DNA of 40,505 nucleotides from contig JAJVIO010000038.1 in NCBI GenBank assembly GCA_022071975.1, forward strand, positions 1-40,505, in the 5' to 3' direction. Shown in pieces: positions 15,515 to 24,150 of this stretch (within the stretch, counting starts at the first letter, position 1; each line of letters begins with the position of its first letter). A program made the position numbers and the translations under genes. Source of the stretch: Planctomycetota bacterium (GTDB lineage: Bacteria; Planctomycetota; UBA8742; UBA2392). The notes beneath the pieces are model-generated. The model was not told the origin of the DNA. It did not search any database and saw only the letters and a program-made list of their open reading frames with translations.

Positions 15515-18500
15515 GTGACGCAGGCCGAAGCCACACGCGAGATCAGGGAGTTGCTGGCGGGGCGCCCGGGCGGCGTGAACCGCATTCTGCGCCGCTTCGG
15601 CAAGCCGGTGGTGGATTACGCCACCGCGCTGATCCCCGACCGCGGCGCGCCCTTTGAGCGCATGGTCGAGGACATCCTGGTTGACGTGATCTCGCAGGCC
15701 CGGGCCACCGCCCGCGCGGCCAGCGACGAAGAGGTGTTCGAGTTCGTGATCGAGGCCGCGCTGCGAACCGTGCGCGCGCGCTACCGCGAAGTGCTGGAGG
15801 GCGAAGCCCGCCCCACCAAGGCCACCACCAGCTACAACTTCAAGGAAGTCCTCGAGCGCACGAAGATGACCGAGGAACAGCTCACCCGCGACATCAGCGA
15901 GGGGCGCATCCGCGCCGTGCGCGCCGACGACCAGCTCAAGATCAAGGGCGACAGCATTCCCGGCCTGGGCGACCGACGCGCCTACCAGGCCTACCACGTC
16001 AGCGCCGCCGAGCGCGAGCTGCTGTGCCTGCACTACCGGCTGGGCTTCTCGCCGGCCGTGATCGCGCGCTGGGCGGGCGTGACGCCGGTACAGATCGAGG
16101 ACGCGATCGGCAAGGCCGCCAACCACCTGTCGCAGGCGCTGGCCCGCAAACGCGGCGCGGAAGCCGATCCCAAGGACACCGAGATGCGCCGTTACATCGA
16201 CGGGCGCATGCAGGGCGACGAAACGGCCAAGTTCGAACGCGCGATGGTGAAGGACAAGATCGCGCAGCGCAGGCTCGATGAACTGCGCTCCGAGGCCGAC
16301 CGCATCCGCCAGCTGTTTGATGCGGAAAGCTATGACCTCTCCTCGGTGGCCGTGAACGTGCGCTCGCGCAACCCGCACTACTCGCTGGCGCTGCCGCCGG
16401 TGGCCGCGTTGTGGCTGCAGGCGGTGGGCATCGCGGTGGTGATGCTGATGTTCCACAGCGTGGGCGCCTACATCGCGCCGCCGGATGTGCAGGTCAGCGC
16501 CGTGGCCGGCGCGCCGGAATTGCCGCAAGGCGGTCGTCTGACCGTGGGCGGCAGCGTTTCCACGCCCGCGGGCGCACAGGCGTTGCTGGTGCTGGACCAG
16601 TCCAACCGGGTGCTGATGGCGCCCGGCAGCGAACTGCAACTGCTGGAGCCCCGTGACGCCGCGCGCCAGGTGCTGGGCATGCCGCAGGGCGAAATCTGGG
16701 GCCGCTTCACCTCCGCGGGGCACGCCTTCCTGGTCGAGTTCCCGGTTGCCGAAAACCGGCTGTTTGAAGTCACCAGCCAGTCCGGCGCCGACTTCGACCT
16801 CGCGGTCGGCACGCCGGTCGGCTCCATGCTTCCCGACAACCTCGAACGCGAGCGCGTCCGCGCCTTCGCGATGGCATTCGAGAACGGCGGGCAGGGCCTG
16901 GTCGCGAAGTCCGAGCTGCGCACTTTCGCGGGTTTCCGCTTCGGCAGCATCGAGGAAGGACTCAGGGCGGGCGACCGTCTCGACAGCATCGAGGGCGTTG
17001 CCATCCGCAGCCACGAAGACCTGACCGCCGCCGTCCGCGGCATGAAGCCGGGCGAGGCGCTGTCAGTCACGATCGCGCGCGACAACGGGCGCCAGGCCAT
17101 GCAGTTGGCGCGCGTTGAGCTGCCGGCGCGCGCCGTGCTGCGCGTGTTCCATGGCTCGGTGGCCGTGGGCACGCCCGGTGAAGAGCGCGTGCTGGTGAAC
17201 CGCGGCCAGTGGGCGCTGTTCTACGACGGCCAGCCGCCGCTGCTGGGCGTGCGCGGCATGGAGGATTTCCGCACGCTGCGGCTGGGCGCCGACGAGCGCT
17301 TCAAGCAGCGCCTGCACTGGCTGAACAGCGAGAGCTACCCGCTGCGGGCCGAGAACAACCTGCTCAACATCGAACGCGAGCTGCGCGCGCTCGCGGAGAA
17401 ACTCGAGGCCATGCGCGCCTCCGAAATCCAGCGTGACGGCCCGCGCGAGATAGCGGTGTTCGAGAACACCATGCGCGAGGCGATCGACGACGCGCGCCAG
17501 CGCATCGCGCGCGGCGAGCCGCGGATCAAGGGCGAAGGCACGGCCTCGCTGTCCGACGAGCTGCTGGTGAAGTCCGAGGACGACATCCTGGGCATCATTG
17601 CCCACTGGCGGCGCCAGGCCGGCACCGGCGTGTACCCCACCCTGGGCGACGCGGCCAAGACCCTCAGCGCGCCGATCTCGCGTTTCCGCGACGAGCTGGA
17701 GCTGCGCGGCGAGGAGATCACCCGCTCGATCCTGCTGCAGGATCGCATCAAGGAGCTGGACGAGGCCATCGCCCGCCAGGACGCCGCGATCGCCGAGCTG
17801 AAGCAGTCCGAGTTCTTCGACGCCGACGGCGCCAAGCGCAAGGCCATTGACGACGCGGTTGCCGCCCTTGACCGGGAAGTGCGCGCCGGCGCCGACGCCA
17901 ACAGCCGCATCGACCTGCTGAAACTGAAACTGAACGAGCTGGATGCGAAACTCGATACCGAGCGGCGCAAGCTGGCAGGCCTGCGCAAGGCGGTAAGCGA
18001 AGCCGAGACCGCGCTGGCCGAGGTCAACAAGCTGCTGGCCGCGAACGTCTACACCGCGGAAAAGCTGACAGCCGCCGAGCTTAAACAAGCCGCCGCCAAA
18101 GCCTCGCTGGATGCGGCTAACTCCAGCCTGCTGGCACTGAAGGAAGAAGTCGCACTGCGCGCGCTGGAACTCGAGGCCGCGGAGAAGGCACAGGCCGAGG
18201 CGCAGAAACCGATCGCCGGGCTGCAGGCCGCGCTGGACCAGGCCGACGACGCCCTGACCGACGCCGTCGCCGGCCGTGCCGAGGCCCAGGCCGCGGACGA
18301 AAAGGCCGACGCCGAGGTGGACCGCATCCAGGCCGAGCTTGATGCCATGGCCCAGGACGACCCCAACCGCGCCGCCAAGCAGACCGAGCTGGAGGTCGCA
18401 CAGAAGACCGCATCCGACACGCAAAAGAAGCTGGATGACAGCATCAGCGCCGCAACGACCGCGAAGCAGGCCCAGGAGGCCGCGTCGGCCGCTGTCCGCG

Positions 18501-19465
18501 ACGCCGAGGCCAAAGTCGCCCAGGCGAAATCCGCCGTCGATGCCGCCAAGGCGGCAAAGACTGCCGCGGAAAAGTCCCGCGACGAGCAGGACGGCAAGGT
18601 CAAGACCGCCGAGAAAGCCCTCAAAGACGCCGAAGCCGCGCTGAAAGCGCAGCAGGACGCCAAGGTGGCCCGCGAACTGCTGGACACCCGCAAGCTGGAA
18701 GCCGAAGGATCCTTGGCCACAGCGCAGGCCAACCTGCTGGCCGTTGAAACCAGGGTCAGCGAGATAGACGCCGAGGCCCAGCCCGGCCGCGACCAGCTGG
18801 CAAAGGAACTCGCCATCGTGGAGCGCGCGGAGAAGGCGAAACAGGAGATAGAGGAACGCAAAACCGAACGCGGCCGTTACCAGGCCATCAGTGACGCGAT
18901 CGACCTGCGCAACAAGGACCGCGGCGTGCTGGCCAGCGAGCGCGAGCAACTGGCAGGCTCCAACCTGGTGCTGAACTTCCAGCAGCTGAGCGACGAGTAT
19001 GACGCGCTTTCGCGCCGCATCGACGCCTACGCCTTCGTGCACGCCCGCGCGCTGCTGGAGGACGCCAGCTTCGCCCATGAACAGAAGGCCGCCCAGGACC
19101 GCTTCCGCGAGGCCGCCGAGGCCGCGGGCAAGCAGGCCGTCGCCGTGCTTGACCCCTATTGCCCGGCCTACCAGGGTGATGCCTACGCGCCGTTCACGGC
19201 CGAAGGCGGGCCGAAGCTGCGCACGGCGGTGCTGGAGTCGCTCTGGAAGCTGTACTACGACGCGGGCCTGGAGAGGGCCTCTGACGGCAGCGAGAACTTA
19301 TGCTACTATGTGGCGATCCAGTCCGGTGCGGGCGGCGAAGTGTTGAACCGGCTGGATGACCGCTGGAAGGCCTACCTTACCGCGGCGCTTGGCAAGCAGG
19401 GTTATGAGGCGATCGTGGGGCTTTCGCCCGATGGCCTGCCGGCCGCGCCCGAGAAGAAAGACTGA
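15515..19465 (+). CDS. Giant fusion: sigma-like + HTH + anti-sigma-like + TM + FecR/PDZ + coiled coil
   Basis: 1316 residues, GTG start 3 nt after ftsY. Order as read by eye: region-2-like helices of an ECF sigma factor (about 28-96: VVDYATALIPDRG..., VEDILVDVISQARA, FEFVIEAALRTVRARYRE). Then an excisionase/MerR-type HTH (about 105-148: TTSYNFKEVLERTKMTEEQ, EGRIRAVRADDQLKI), a region-4-like HTH (about 163-212: SAAERELLCLHYRLGFSP, RWAGVTPVQIEDAIGKA) and an anti-sigma-like N-domain without Zn ligands (about 223-268: RRYIDGRMQGDETAKFE). One TM helix (about 290-320) leads to an extracytoplasmic FecR-like part (about 338-400 and 541-573) with a PDZ inserted (about 470-535). A long Ala/Glu/Lys coiled coil (about 610-1170) and a C-terminal domain of unknown fold end the chain. 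If correct, both a DNA-binding regulator and its membrane sensor are in one chain. No family name is known to me for the whole architecture. Confidence 0.68.
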   Translation: MTQAEATREIRELLAGRPGGVNRILRRFGKPVVDYATALIPDRGAPFERMVEDILVDVISQARATARAASDEEVFEFVIEAALRTVRARYREVLEGEARPTKATTSYNFKEVLERTKMTEEQLTRDISEGRIRAVRADDQLKIKGDSIPGLGDRRAYQAYHVSAAERELLCLHYRLGFSPAVIARWAGVTPVQIEDAIGKAANHLSQALARKRGAEADPKDTEMRRYIDGRMQGDETAKFERAMVKDKIAQRRLDELRSEADRIRQLFDAESYDLSSVAVNVRSRNPHYSLALPPVAALWLQAVGIAVVMLMFHSVGAYIAPPDVQVSAVAGAPELPQGGRLTVGGSVSTPAGAQALLVLDQSNRVLMAPGSELQLLEPRDAARQVLGMPQGEIWGRFTSAGHAFLVEFPVAENRLFEVTSQSGADFDLAVGTPVGSMLPDNLERERVRAFAMAFENGGQGLVAKSELRTFAGFRFGSIEEGLRAGDRLDSIEGVAIRSHEDLTAAVRGMKPGEALSVTIARDNGRQAMQLARVELPARAVLRVFHGSVAVGTPGEERVLVNRGQWALFYDGQPPLLGVRGMEDFRTLRLGADERFKQRLHWLNSESYPLRAENNLLNIERELRALAEKLEAMRASEIQRDGPREIAVFENTMREAIDDARQRIARGEPRIKGEGTASLSDELLVKSEDDILGIIAHWRRQAGTGVYPTLGDAAKTLSAPISRFRDELELRGEEITRSILLQDRIKELDEAIARQDAAIAELKQSEFFDADGAKRKAIDDAVAALDREVRAGADANSRIDLLKLKLNELDAKLDTERRKLAGLRKAVSEAETALAEVNKLLAANVYTAEKLTAAELKQAAAKASLDAANSSLLALKEEVALRALELEAAEKAQAEAQKPIAGLQAALDQADDALTDAVAGRAEAQAADEKADAEVDRIQAELDAMAQDDPNRAAKQTELEVAQKTASDTQKKLDDSISAATTAKQAQEAASAAVRDAEAKVAQAKSAVDAAKAAKTAAEKSRDEQDGKVKTAEKALKDAEAALKAQQDAKVARELLDTRKLEAEGSLATAQANLLAVETRVSEIDAEAQPGRDQLAKELAIVERAEKAKQEIEERKTERGRYQAISDAIDLRNKDRGVLASEREQLAGSNLVLNFQQLSDEYDALSRRIDAYAFVHARALLEDASFAHEQKAAQDRFREAAEAAGKQAVAVLDPYCPAYQGDAYAPFTAEGGPKLRTAVLESLWKLYYDAGLERASDGSENLCYYVAIQSGAGGEVLNRLDDRWKAYLTAALGKQGYEAIVGLSPDGLPAAPEKKD

Positions 19466-19467
19466 TC

Positions 19468-19830
19468 GTGGCCAAGGACCGCATCCTGTGTTGCGTCAAG
19501 AGCAAGGTCTGGTTGCCTGACGAGTACCTGACCACAATCGTGGGCGACTGCGACCGCGGCAAGTTCAAGATCACGCGCCCCTTCACGTTCCCGTGCATGC
19601 TGATGCCCAACGGCAACCTCTACATCGAGGAGCAGGAGGGCGTGGAGATCGAGAACGACGAGCGCAACCTGTCGCAGATCAAGTGCGGCAACTGCGGCTC
19701 GGACGTCGAGATCCGCGAGATCGACATCCGCGAAATCCTCGACCGCCTGCGCCAGCGCGAAATCACCATGAAAGAACGCCGCCGCCTGCGCGAATCAGGT
19801 AAAGTGGACAAGGCTGACCCCGCCAAGTAA
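19468..19830 (+). CDS. Small Cys-rich (zinc-ribbon-like) protein
   Basis: 120 residues, GTG start 2 nt after the giant gene, so translation is probably coupled. Two parts: an N-terminal beta-rich half with CC (8-9), Cys28 and Cys43 (TFPCMLMPNGNLYI), and a knuckle CGNC (73-76) followed by a charged helix (IREILDRLRQREITMKERRRLRE). Cysteine number and the CxxC suggest a bound metal, but one clear CxxC alone does not prove a zinc ribbon. No family recognised. Probably cytoplasmic; no signal peptide. Confidence 0.72.
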   Translation: MAKDRILCCVKSKVWLPDEYLTTIVGDCDRGKFKITRPFTFPCMLMPNGNLYIEEQEGVEIENDERNLSQIKCGNCGSDVEIREIDIREILDRLRQREITMKERRRLRESGKVDKADPAK

Positions 19831-19857
19831 GGGGTCTGATCCTCTCCGGAGGCCGCT

Positions 19858-20439
19858 ATGAACAATATCCGTGTGCTGGCAGGCGGGTTGGTTGTGATTG
19901 TGCTGGCCCTGGCGGGCGGCACCGGCTACCTCATTTACGAGCGCATCCAGAACGAGGTGAACGTCGAACCCAAGGCCACCAAGCAGGACATCATCGAGCT
20001 CAAGGCCGAGCAGGCCGAAACCAAGAAAGACGTCGGCGCGCTCAAGGAAAGCGACAAGGTCCAAAGCGCCAAGATTTCTGTGCTCGAGGACGAGGTGGCC
20101 GTCCTGAAGGTCAAGGACGAGCAGAAGACCAAGCTGATTGAGAAACTGGAGCAGGACAAGGCTTCCAAGGAAGAACTGGACGCCGTCAAGGCCGAGCAGG
20201 CCAAAGACCGCGAACGCATGGACGCCGCAGCAGCCGAGCTGGAGCAGGCCAGGAAAGAGCGCAAAGAAATCCGCGAGCAGCTGAAGGCCCAGGGTGAGCG
20301 GATCGACGAGCAGGAGAAAAGACTCGAAGAGCTGGAGAAGAAGGGCGACGCCAGAGACCAGGAACTCGCCGCCCTTCGCGCCGAGCTGGCCGAGCTGAAG
20401 AAGCAACTAGGCCTCGGCGACCCGGTACCCGAAAACTAA
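19858..20439 (+). CDS. Membrane-anchored coiled-coil protein
   Basis: 193 residues. One N-terminal transmembrane helix (about 6-27, VLAGGLVVIVLALAGGTGYLIY) followed by an almost continuous coiled coil (about 40-190) with Lys/Glu/Ala heptads. GGAGG lies 6 nt upstream of the ATG, a strong ribosome binding site. It ends the operon that starts at ribH. The topology (short inside, long periplasmic coil) resembles scaffold or spacer proteins. It shares a coiled-coil character with the giant gene two places upstream, so the two could pair, but that is inference. Confidence 0.75.
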   Translation: MNNIRVLAGGLVVIVLALAGGTGYLIYERIQNEVNVEPKATKQDIIELKAEQAETKKDVGALKESDKVQSAKISVLEDEVAVLKVKDEQKTKLIEKLEQDKASKEELDAVKAEQAKDRERMDAAAAELEQARKERKEIREQLKAQGERIDEQEKRLEELEKKGDARDQELAALRAELAELKKQLGLGDPVPEN

Positions 20440-20517
20440 CGCTGAACCTGTCGCGCCGGATTCGGTGCGACCGCCGACAGGATTGTCGGCGCCACCCGGC
20501 CGGAGTACTCACCAAAC

Positions 20518-20547
20518 ACAACCGCCGCGCTTTCGCGCGGCGGTTGT
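20518..20547. terminator. Terminator hairpin at the end of the ribH operon
   Basis: A 13-bp perfect stem (20518-20530 with 20535-20547, acaaccgccgcgc) with loop TTTC; the pairing extends outward with a small bulge. A T-rich stretch follows on the plus strand. It lies between convergent genes and probably serves both. Confidence 0.82.
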
Positions 20548-20561
20548 TGGTTTGGGCTTCG

Positions 20562-22442
20562 CTATTCCTTCAGTTCGATCTGCCAGACCGAGATGTCGCC
20601 GTCGCTCGGCTCGCCGGTCTTGGTGTTGGCGTCGATCCACTGCAGCATGGTCGCCAGATCCGTGATCTTGCGCGCCTCCTTGGCTTCCTGCAGGCCGCCC
20701 TTGGCCACGTCCTTGGCGCCGTCTTCCGCCAGTTCGATCGCCTCAACCGTGGGATTGTAGTCCTCGAGCTTGGTCACGCCGTTGTACCAGTAGCCCCAGT
20801 AGCGCTGGCCGTTGCGGCTGCCGGTGTAGCCCTGCCCCACCACCGTGAGCGTCTTGCCTGTGACGAACGCGCCCTTGATGCGGTGCTCGCCGTTCTCATC
20901 CGGGCCGGTGCCGGTGTAGTAGAAGGCGCTCCACTTTTCCGCGCCATCGGCGGTGTTCAGGCCCAGCAGCAGGCCGTCGCCGCCGGCCGTGTCGTACACG
21001 CCCGATGCGCCAAGGCGCCCGCCGACCAGCACTGTGTCGCCCACCACGCGCACCAGGTGGGTGTTGTTGCGGTCGCCGGCGGTGCCGGTGTAGGTCTTGC
21101 CCCAGGCCAGGTTGCCGTCCGGGCTGAACTTGGCGGCGCTGAAGAATGTGGTGGCGCCACGGCGGTCGAGGCTGGCGTAGATGTTGCCCTCGGCGTCCAG
21201 GTCAACGCAGTTCACGTTGCTGCCGCGCCCCAGGTCAAGCCGGCGCGCCCACGCGATCTTCGGCGCATCGCCGTCGCAGCCCGTAGCCTTCAGCAGGAAG
21301 GCGCGGTCGGCCGCCAGACCGCCGATTACCACGCTGCCGTCGGCGCCGGCCGCGATGCCGTAGCCGCGGTCGTTGGTGCCCGGGGTGATGTCGATGCTGC
21401 GCTGGAAGACAAGGTTACCGTCGGCGGCATTGAATCCGAGCAACAGCACTTCACCGAAGCTGAAGCCGGTCACGAACACGCGGCCGCCGCGCACGGCCAG
21501 GCCGTAGGCCTCCGCATGGTGGCGGCCCAGGGCTGACTTGGCCCACTCAGGGCGCCAGAGCTTTTCCCAAAGGGGCTCGCCGGTCTTGGCGTCGATTTTC
21601 ATCACCAGCGCCGAAAGCACGCTGTTCGACTTATCCGGGCTGGTCGCGCCGCACAGGTACAGGCCGCCCTCGCCGTCCAGCGCGAGGCTGTTGGCGGTGC
21701 CGCCCGTCTCGGCGTTCTGGCCGCTGTCGGGGCTGTGGTCGCGGAAGCCGCCGTTCCACAGCTTGGCCCACGCCAGGCTGCCGTCGGCGTTGATGCGCCC
21801 GTAAATGATGTCAGTGCTGAAGCGGTCCACAATCTGGGTGGCCTGGCCGCTGAAGTAGATGTTGCCCTCGGCGTCGCCTACGGCCGTGCTCAGCAGCTCG
21901 TCGGTCTTCACGCCGCCGAACAGCTTGTGCAGCCGGGTAGCGCCGTGGCTGAAGAACTTGGCGTTCTCGCGGCCGCGGCCGGCCAGCTTGAGAGTGAAGG
22001 TCTTGTCGGTGTCGTAGGTGAAGGTCAGGGTCGCGTTGCGCTCGCCGCTTTCAACGGGGTAGAAGCGCACCTTGAGGGCGTATGCGCCCTTCGAAGCTTC
22101 CAGTTTGGTCTCGGTGAACTCGAGCGGGCTGCGCTTGATTTCGTTCTTGAGCAGCGTGAATTCTTCGTCCATCACGCCCTCGGCGCGGGTCAGCTCAACC
22201 TTGTTGAGCGTCATCTCGGCGCTGGTCTTGTTGTAGAACGTGACGACCTGCAGTGACTCGCTGAACAGCGCCAGCGAGTTGGTCTCCGAGTTCATCGGAA
22301 TCCAGTACCGATCGCCATCCTTGAACTCCATGCCCTCGGCCATCGCAACCGGGACGGTTGCCTGCGCCAACGTGGCCGGAGCCTGCCAGACGGCCGCCAG
22401 AACAAGCGAAGCCGCCACCCCCAAGGCGAATGCACGCATCAT
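20562..22442 (-). CDS. Exported beta-propeller protein with an N-terminal Ig-like (choice-of-anchor-D type) domain
   Basis: 626 residues, signal peptide about 1-26 (ending LAQA). Residues about 60-155 form an Ig-like domain of the ASPM/SPD-2/Hydin type, recognisable from VRFYPVESGERNATLTF and the closing LAGRG. From about 165 on come repeated blades of the type 'D.eGniY.sGqat', 'Lal.geGglYlcGat', 'aagaDGsvviGGlaad', 'vvgdtvlvGGrl', which fit a PQQ/SBBP-like beta-propeller. The ending is about 60 residues of charged sequence. Such proteins are surface or periplasmic; ligand unknown. ACAGGAGGC lies just before the ATG. Confidence 0.78.
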   Translation of the reverse strand: MMRAFALGVAASLVLAAVWQAPATLAQATVPVAMAEGMEFKDGDRYWIPMNSETNSLALFSESLQVVTFYNKTSAEMTLNKVELTRAEGVMDEEFTLLKNEIKRSPLEFTETKLEASKGAYALKVRFYPVESGERNATLTFTYDTDKTFTLKLAGRGRENAKFFSHGATRLHKLFGGVKTDELLSTAVGDAEGNIYFSGQATQIVDRFSTDIIYGRINADGSLAWAKLWNGGFRDHSPDSGQNAETGGTANSLALDGEGGLYLCGATSPDKSNSVLSALVMKIDAKTGEPLWEKLWRPEWAKSALGRHHAEAYGLAVRGGRVFVTGFSFGEVLLLGFNAADGNLVFQRSIDITPGTNDRGYGIAAGADGSVVIGGLAADRAFLLKATGCDGDAPKIAWARRLDLGRGSNVNCVDLDAEGNIYASLDRRGATTFFSAAKFSPDGNLAWGKTYTGTAGDRNNTHLVRVVGDTVLVGGRLGASGVYDTAGGDGLLLGLNTADGAEKWSAFYYTGTGPDENGEHRIKGAFVTGKTLTVVGQGYTGSRNGQRYWGYWYNGVTKLEDYNPTVEAIELAEDGAKDVAKGGLQEAKEARKITDLATMLQWIDANTKTGEPSDGDISVWQIELKE

Positions 22443-22560
22443 TGCCTCCTGTCCAAATGTTTCGGTGAATGTGAGCGAGGCGTTAAACTAGACCCGATGC
22501 ATAACGAGTCAATGCCCGCAATACTTCAGGCCTGAATCGTCGTCTTGAGCTGGAATCGGT

Positions 22561-24090
22561 CTAGTTGCCGCTGCTGACGTCGCGGAACAGCAGGGTCAGC
22601 TTCATGGTGGGTTCGGTGGGCAGCGCGTCTTCTTCCGTGGTTCCTGCGCCTGCCCCGCCGTCTGTACCGCCATCCGTGCCGCCGTCGGTACCGCCGTCCG
22701 GCGCGGGCTGCGCCGGTTGGGCGTTGGGGTCCGCGGTGCGGCGGTAGATGGCCCGGATGGTGTGCGTCACCTTGCCCACCGTGGCAGATGCCAGCACCTC
22801 AAACACCGTGCTGCGCACCACCAGCCACGGGCGCATGGCGTTGTAGATCTCTTCGCTGAAACCCTCGATCTCCGTGGCCGGCTGCTCGCCTTCCTGGGTC
22901 TGCTGGTTGTTCACGCGCTGCACGAAAGCCTGGTAGTTGGCCAGATCCTGCGGGCGGAACGAGGCCTTGTCCTCCTCCTCGGCGGGCGCGTTGGGGTCGA
23001 GATTCGGGTCCGGCTCTTCCTCCGGCAGGGTGCCGCCGTTCTCCTCGGCCGCCACGACATCCTGGCGGTCCTGCTCGCGGGCGGTCAGGATTTTCTCGAC
23101 CACGTCCCAGGTCAGCTTCTCATCCAGCGCCAGCAGCACCTCGCGCGGGGCGGTGTTGATGTTGATGAAGCCCGTTGAGTACAGGGTGATGAAGCCCATC
23201 AGGGGCAGCGGGTTGGGGTCGCTGGAGCGCTGGTCAACGCCCTCGATGTTGGTGCGGCGTTGCTCGAACTTCTCTTCGTCGGTGAGGTCTTTCCAGTCGC
23301 GGGAGGCTTCTTCTTCCTCATCGCTGGAACTGCTGGTCATGGCCTGGTCGGCGCGACGCACCGGGCCGTACAGCAGCTCTTCGGTCCAGCCCTCGACCTG
23401 CAGCAACTCGCCGGGCGTGAGCATCTCGAAGGGCGTCTGCTTCTTCATGCTGCGTACGTCGGGCTTTTCGTTGGGATTGGCGGTGAACTCCAGGGCGTCG
23501 GAATCTTCACTGGCGCGCTCTTCCAGGTACTTCACCAGGTTGCGCACCAGGGTATCGGTGTTGACGGACGAGTCGTCGGCGCGGCGCACGGTTTTCACGC
23601 CGCCGTCCAGCATCAGGCGCTCGTCTTCGCGGCGGCAGATGCCGATCAGGCGTTTCAGCACGTTGGTGGCGCGCTCGCGCTGCAGCTCGTTGCCGCGCAC
23701 CAGCGAAAGCAGGTTGAACTTGCGCTCTTCATCCGCGATCTGGATCTTGGGCGGCGCCGGCGGCGTGACTTCACCGCCCTGGCTGTCCTCGGCGCCCCAG
23801 GTTTCCCCCAGCCATGAAGCCGGCTTTGACCAGTCCTCGTTAAAGCTGTCGTAGTCGGCATGCTCGTCCAGCCGCAGGATTACCTGCCCGCGCACCAGCG
23901 CCATCTGGGCCAGGTAGGCGGCCTTCAGGTCGTCGCGCACGTTGGCCGAGATCGAAACTTCGCGCATCACGTCGCGCTGGAACGCGAACACCAGCACCGC
24001 CAGCAGCACCAGCAGGATCATCACGATCAACAGCGCGAAGCCCCGCCTGCGCGGGTGCCCGGGTTGCCTGCGATTGCTGCGTTCAGCCAT
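22561..24090 (-). CDS. GspK-like minor pseudopilin (type II secretion/type IV pilus-like)
   Basis: 509 residues. Prepilin leader RRRG followed by FALLIVMILLVLLAVLVFAF; the residue at mature +5 is Ile, not Glu, as expected for GspK, which caps the pseudopilus tip. Further GspK hallmarks: KFNLLSL (124-130), helical saddle region 135-240, and NINTAPREVLLAL (310-322), the calcium-site/GspK motif. Odd points: strongly acidic insertions (about 253-275 and 345-390), and a C-terminal low-complexity tail with DGGTDGGTDGGTDGG, followed by a strand-like end. No other gspC-J gene is here; the truncated secretin-like gene lies 16 kb away. Could be an orphan export tip protein or part of a system outside the window. 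AAAGAGG precedes the ATG. Confidence 0.8.
   Translation of the reverse strand: MAERSNRRQPGHPRRRGFALLIVMILLVLLAVLVFAFQRDVMREVSISANVRDDLKAAYLAQMALVRGQVILRLDEHADYDSFNEDWSKPASWLGETWGAEDSQGGEVTPPAPPKIQIADEERKFNLLSLVRGNELQRERATNVLKRLIGICRREDERLMLDGGVKTVRRADDSSVNTDTLVRNLVKYLEERASEDSDALEFTANPNEKPDVRSMKKQTPFEMLTPGELLQVEGWTEELLYGPVRRADQAMTSSSSDEEEEASRDWKDLTDEEKFEQRRTNIEGVDQRSSDPNPLPLMGFITLYSTGFININTAPREVLLALDEKLTWDVVEKILTAREQDRQDVVAAEENGGTLPEEEPDPNLDPNAPAEEEDKASFRPQDLANYQAFVQRVNNQQTQEGEQPATEIEGFSEEIYNAMRPWLVVRSTVFEVLASATVGKVTHTIRAIYRRTADPNAQPAQPAPDGGTDGGTDGGTDGGAGAGTTEEDALPTEPTMKLTLLFRDVSSGN
22656..22703. repeat. Four 12-bp tandem units encoding a Gly-Gly-Thr-Asp run
   Basis: Four imperfect 12-bp units (22656-22667, 22668-22679, 22680-22691, 22692-22703, type cgccgtcggtac) inside the gspK-like gene encode the DGGT repeats of its tail. 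Likely prone to unit-number change. Confidence 0.8.
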
Positions 24091-24107
24091 GCCTCTTTAA
24101 CGCCTTG

Positions 24108-24136
24108 GGCCGCCCGCGGTTGGTTCGCGGGCGGCC
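24108..24136 (-). terminator. Hairpin between the double-PDZ gene and the gspK-like gene
   Basis: An 11-bp perfect stem (24108-24118 with 24126-24136) with a 7-nt loop. It is 14 nt downstream of the PDZ gene's stop and about 17 nt upstream of the gspK-like ATG. The U-tract is poor, so it may be a partial terminator or a differential-expression hairpin, not a complete stop. Confidence 0.5.
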
Positions 24137-24150
24137 TCGTTCGGTGCCTG

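Noticed and set aside
15248..19078. Two long minus-strand frames (588 and 671 codons) opposite the giant fusion gene
   Set aside because: They are antisense shadows with repetitive Gly/Leu/Val-rich translations; the plus strand has recognisable domains and operon spacing.
22656..22703. Short regular repeats as a CRISPR array
   Set aside because: 12-bp tandem units without spacers, inside a coding region and in frame with a Gly/Thr/Asp tail.
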